From Candidatus Poseidoniales archaeon (GTDB lineage Archaea; Thermoplasmatota; Poseidoniia; MGIII; CG-Epi1), in NCBI GenBank assembly GCA_015658585.1, contig DQOP01000147.1:1-6030 (forward strand): a stretch of DNA of 6,030 nucleotides, read 5' to 3'. The notes beneath the pieces are model-generated. The model worked only from the letters and a program-made list of their open reading frames with translations, was not told the origin of the DNA and did not search any database. This document shows positions 4,454 through 6,030 of this stretch, piece after piece; the first letter of the stretch is position 1; the number at the start of each line of letters is the position of its first letter. The translations under genes and the position numbers were made by a program.

Positions 4454-5899
4454 ATGAAAGATAAGTTAGTACTCAAGGAGGATCACGTATATGAGTTACC
4501 CAAGGAAGGTCGAATGCGGGTTCCGGGTCGAATCTACTCTTCACAATCTCTACTGGAACATCCCGGAATGGATTCAGCCATACAGCAGGTAGCTAACGTA
4601 GCTACATTACCGGGAATAGTTGATTTCAGCATGGCAATGCCAGATATTCATTGGGGTTACGGATTTCCGATTGGAGGCGTCGCTGCTTTCAGGACGGAAT
4701 CCAATGGTAACGGAATGGGTGTAATTTCCCCTGGAGGTGTCGGTTTTGACATAAATTGTGGAGTACGTTTGCTAAGGACCGATCTGGTTGAACAGGATAT
4801 TCGAAGTAAACAGAAGGAATTGATTGATGAGTTGTACAATGAAGTTCCTGCAGGGTTGGGGTCCAAGGGAAAAATAACTCTTTCAGATAGAGAAATAGAT
4901 TCTGTTTTGTCTATAGGAGCTAAATGGGCTGCTGATGAGGGGTACCTCTGGGAAAGTGATCTGGATGTACTGGAGGAGAATGGTTGCATTGAGAACTCTT
5001 CGCCCGAGAACGTCTCACATTATGCTAGAAAACGTGGTCGGAAGCAAGTTGGTTCTCTGGGAAGTGGTAACCATTTTCTGGAAGTTCAGAAAGTAGATGA
5101 GGTTTTTGACGAAGAAGCTGCCAAGGCCTTTGGACTTTTTGAGGGTCAGGCCGTAGTTATGATGCACACCGGTTCACGTGGTTGTGGTCATCAGGTCTGT
5201 CAGGATCACTTGGATTGTGTTCTCAGGGCCAGTAAGAGAGAGGGAATTGACCTACCGGACAAGCAATTGGCTGCAGCGCCTCTGGATACCAAAGAGGCCC
5301 AGGAATACCTAGGTGCAATGTCATCTGCAGCTAATTTTGCATGGGCTAACCGATCATTGATATCCTATGCTACCCGAAGAGCCTTTTCCAACGTATTTGG
5401 AGGAGATGGTAAAAGTCTGGGAATGGACACTGTCTATGACGTTTCTCATAATATAGCTAAAATCGAAAAACATTCTGGTGAGGACCTTTGTGTTCATCGC
5501 AAAGGAGCAACAAGGGCGTTTGGACCCGGTTCATTGGATATACCATCCAAGTATCGTAGTTTTGGGCAACCTGTGATTGTACCTGGGGATATGGGAACCT
5601 CAAGTTATGTTCTCTCCGGGACTTCAGGTGCTATGGCCAAGACTTTTGGTTCGACGTGTCATGGAGCTGGAAGAGCAATGGGTCGCAAGGCTGCATTCAA
5701 GAAGTTCGATTCCAAGGATCTGGTCAAAAGACTATGGGAAAAAGATCGTATCTATGTCAGGGCCAGATCTCCACGTGTAGTTTCCGAGGAAGCTCCTGGA
5801 GCTTACAAGAACGTGTCCGATGTTGTTGACGTATGTCATGCCTCAGGAATAGCTAATAAAGTTGTAAGATTGAAGCCTATGGGTGTAGTGAAGGGGTAG
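4454..5899 (+). CDS. rtcB: RtcB RNA-splicing ligase (3'-phosphate/5'-hydroxyl RNA ligase)
   Basis: RtcB joins RNA 2',3'-cyclic-phosphate or 3'-phosphate ends to 5'-OH ends using GTP and Mn2+, and is the archaeal tRNA-exon ligase after intron removal. The 481-residue length is normal for an intein-free archaeal enzyme. Conserved blocks appear in order: RMRVPGRIY (20-28), MPDIHWGYGFPIGGVAAF (62-79), GVGFDINCGVR with metal-ligand C102, LGSGNHFLE with N206 and H207, MMHTGSRGCGHQ with H238, YDVSHN with H332, the guanylate-contact region HRKGATRAFGPG, VPGDMGTSSY and TCHGAGR with H403, equivalent to the His that becomes guanylylated. All catalytic residues are intact. Archease, the usual activating partner, is not in the window. 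It starts five bases after ccmE and its TAG directly abuts the fen ATG, so it is translated within the same array. Confidence 0.97.
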   Translation: MKDKLVLKEDHVYELPKEGRMRVPGRIYSSQSLLEHPGMDSAIQQVANVATLPGIVDFSMAMPDIHWGYGFPIGGVAAFRTESNGNGMGVISPGGVGFDINCGVRLLRTDLVEQDIRSKQKELIDELYNEVPAGLGSKGKITLSDREIDSVLSIGAKWAADEGYLWESDLDVLEENGCIENSSPENVSHYARKRGRKQVGSLGSGNHFLEVQKVDEVFDEEAAKAFGLFEGQAVVMMHTGSRGCGHQVCQDHLDCVLRASKREGIDLPDKQLAAAPLDTKEAQEYLGAMSSAANFAWANRSLISYATRRAFSNVFGGDGKSLGMDTVYDVSHNIAKIEKHSGEDLCVHRKGATRAFGPGSLDIPSKYRSFGQPVIVPGDMGTSSYVLSGTSGAMAKTFGSTCHGAGRAMGRKAAFKKFDSKDLVKRLWEKDRIYVRARSPRVVSEEAPGAYKNVSDVVDVCHASGIANKVVRLKPMGVVKG

Positions 5900-6030
5900 A
5901 TGGGAATACAGCTGGGCCCTTTACTCGAAACACGTCAGATCAAATTGGAGGAGCTAAGTGGGCAAAGAGTTGCTATCGATGGTTACAATGTGTTATACCA
6001 GTTTCTGACCAGCATAAGACAGGCAGACGG
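5900..6030 (+). CDS. fen: Flap endonuclease 1 (FEN-1), N-terminal fragment cut by the window edge
   Basis: The frame opens at ATG 5900, directly after the rtcB stop, and stays open for 43 full codons to the end. The start MGIQLGPLLETRQIKLEEL, then the N-terminal strand VAIDGYNVLYQFL and SIRQADG, matches archaeal FEN-1, which removes 5' flaps during Okazaki-fragment maturation and base-excision repair and binds PCNA through its C-terminus (outside this window). D27 in IDGYN aligns with the first metal-binding catalytic Asp. Archaeal FEN-1 more often has DAYN here, so Gly in place of Ala is a mild variation. The initiating Met followed by Gly is conserved because the free N-terminus helps shape the active site. 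Remaining catalytic acidic residues cannot be seen. Confidence 0.93.
   Translation, partial: MGIQLGPLLETRQIKLEELSGQRVAIDGYNVLYQFLTSIRQAD

Noticed and set aside
4657..4989. 110-codon minus-strand frame inside rtcB
   Set aside because: It lies opposite the metal-binding region of RtcB; Ser/Pro-rich translation is typical of antisense shadow.
4454..6030. Intein or intron in rtcB or at the start of fen
   Set aside because: RtcB motifs run continuously at normal spacing and length, and the visible FEN-1 N-terminus is uninterrupted.
1..6030. Mobile element, CRISPR array, prophage or defence island
   Set aside because: No transposase, integrase, direct-repeat array, terminal inverted repeats or restriction-type genes are visible; all large genes are core housekeeping or haem-maturation families with similar codon use.

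Overview
The window looks like ordinary chromosome from a euryarchaeal-type archaeon. The evidence is an archaeal/eukaryotic-type Cbf5 pseudouridine synthase with a C-terminal PUA-like region, an archaeal FEN-1 flap nuclease start, an RtcB tRNA ligase, a CxxxY-type CcmE and TATA-like boxes about 25 bp upstream of predicted 5' ends. Moderate base composition, very tight gene packing and a haem-maturation gene set together with a methylmalonyl-CoA mutase subunit would fit a Thermoplasmatota or marine group lineage, but that placement is inference and no marker here is decisive.

The window splits at a divergent control region of about 120 bp (roughly 1191-1313). Leftward (minus strand) run a tRNA-Phe gene with an encoded CCA, a three-to-four-span membrane protein with an acidic linker and a very basic C-terminal tail, and the cobalamin-binding subunit of methylmalonyl-CoA mutase. 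A further gene may start at the left edge. Rightward (plus strand) runs an uninterrupted, tightly packed array: a small CxxC/CxxC peptide, a tandem TFIIB-type zinc-ribbon protein, Cbf5/TruB, CcmC, an exported protein with a CcmD-like membrane tail, CcmE, RtcB and the beginning of FEN-1. Junctions overlap by 1-4 bases or are separated by 0-5 bases, apart from a one-base gap between the zinc-ribbon gene and cbf5, so co-transcription from the promoter near 1241 is likely.

The rightward array combines two themes. One is information processing: rRNA/tRNA pseudouridylation, tRNA ligation/RNA repair and DNA flap processing, plus two zinc-ribbon proteins of unknown role. The other is system I cytochrome c maturation: ccmC, a ccmD-like gene and ccmE, the haem-handling core. 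CcmA, CcmB and CcmF are not in the window. Within the ccm block, CcmC keeps both haem-ligand-type histidines but has a degenerate tryptophan-rich WWD segment, the CcmD-like tail is attached to a signal-peptide-bearing extracytoplasmic domain, and CcmE uses Cys rather than His at the haem attachment position. I saw no mobile element, CRISPR array, phage gene or intein. The most promising non-routine items are the unusual ccm module, the tRNA-Phe/membrane-protein dicistron, and the unannotated small zinc peptide containing a 22-bp near-perfect palindrome.
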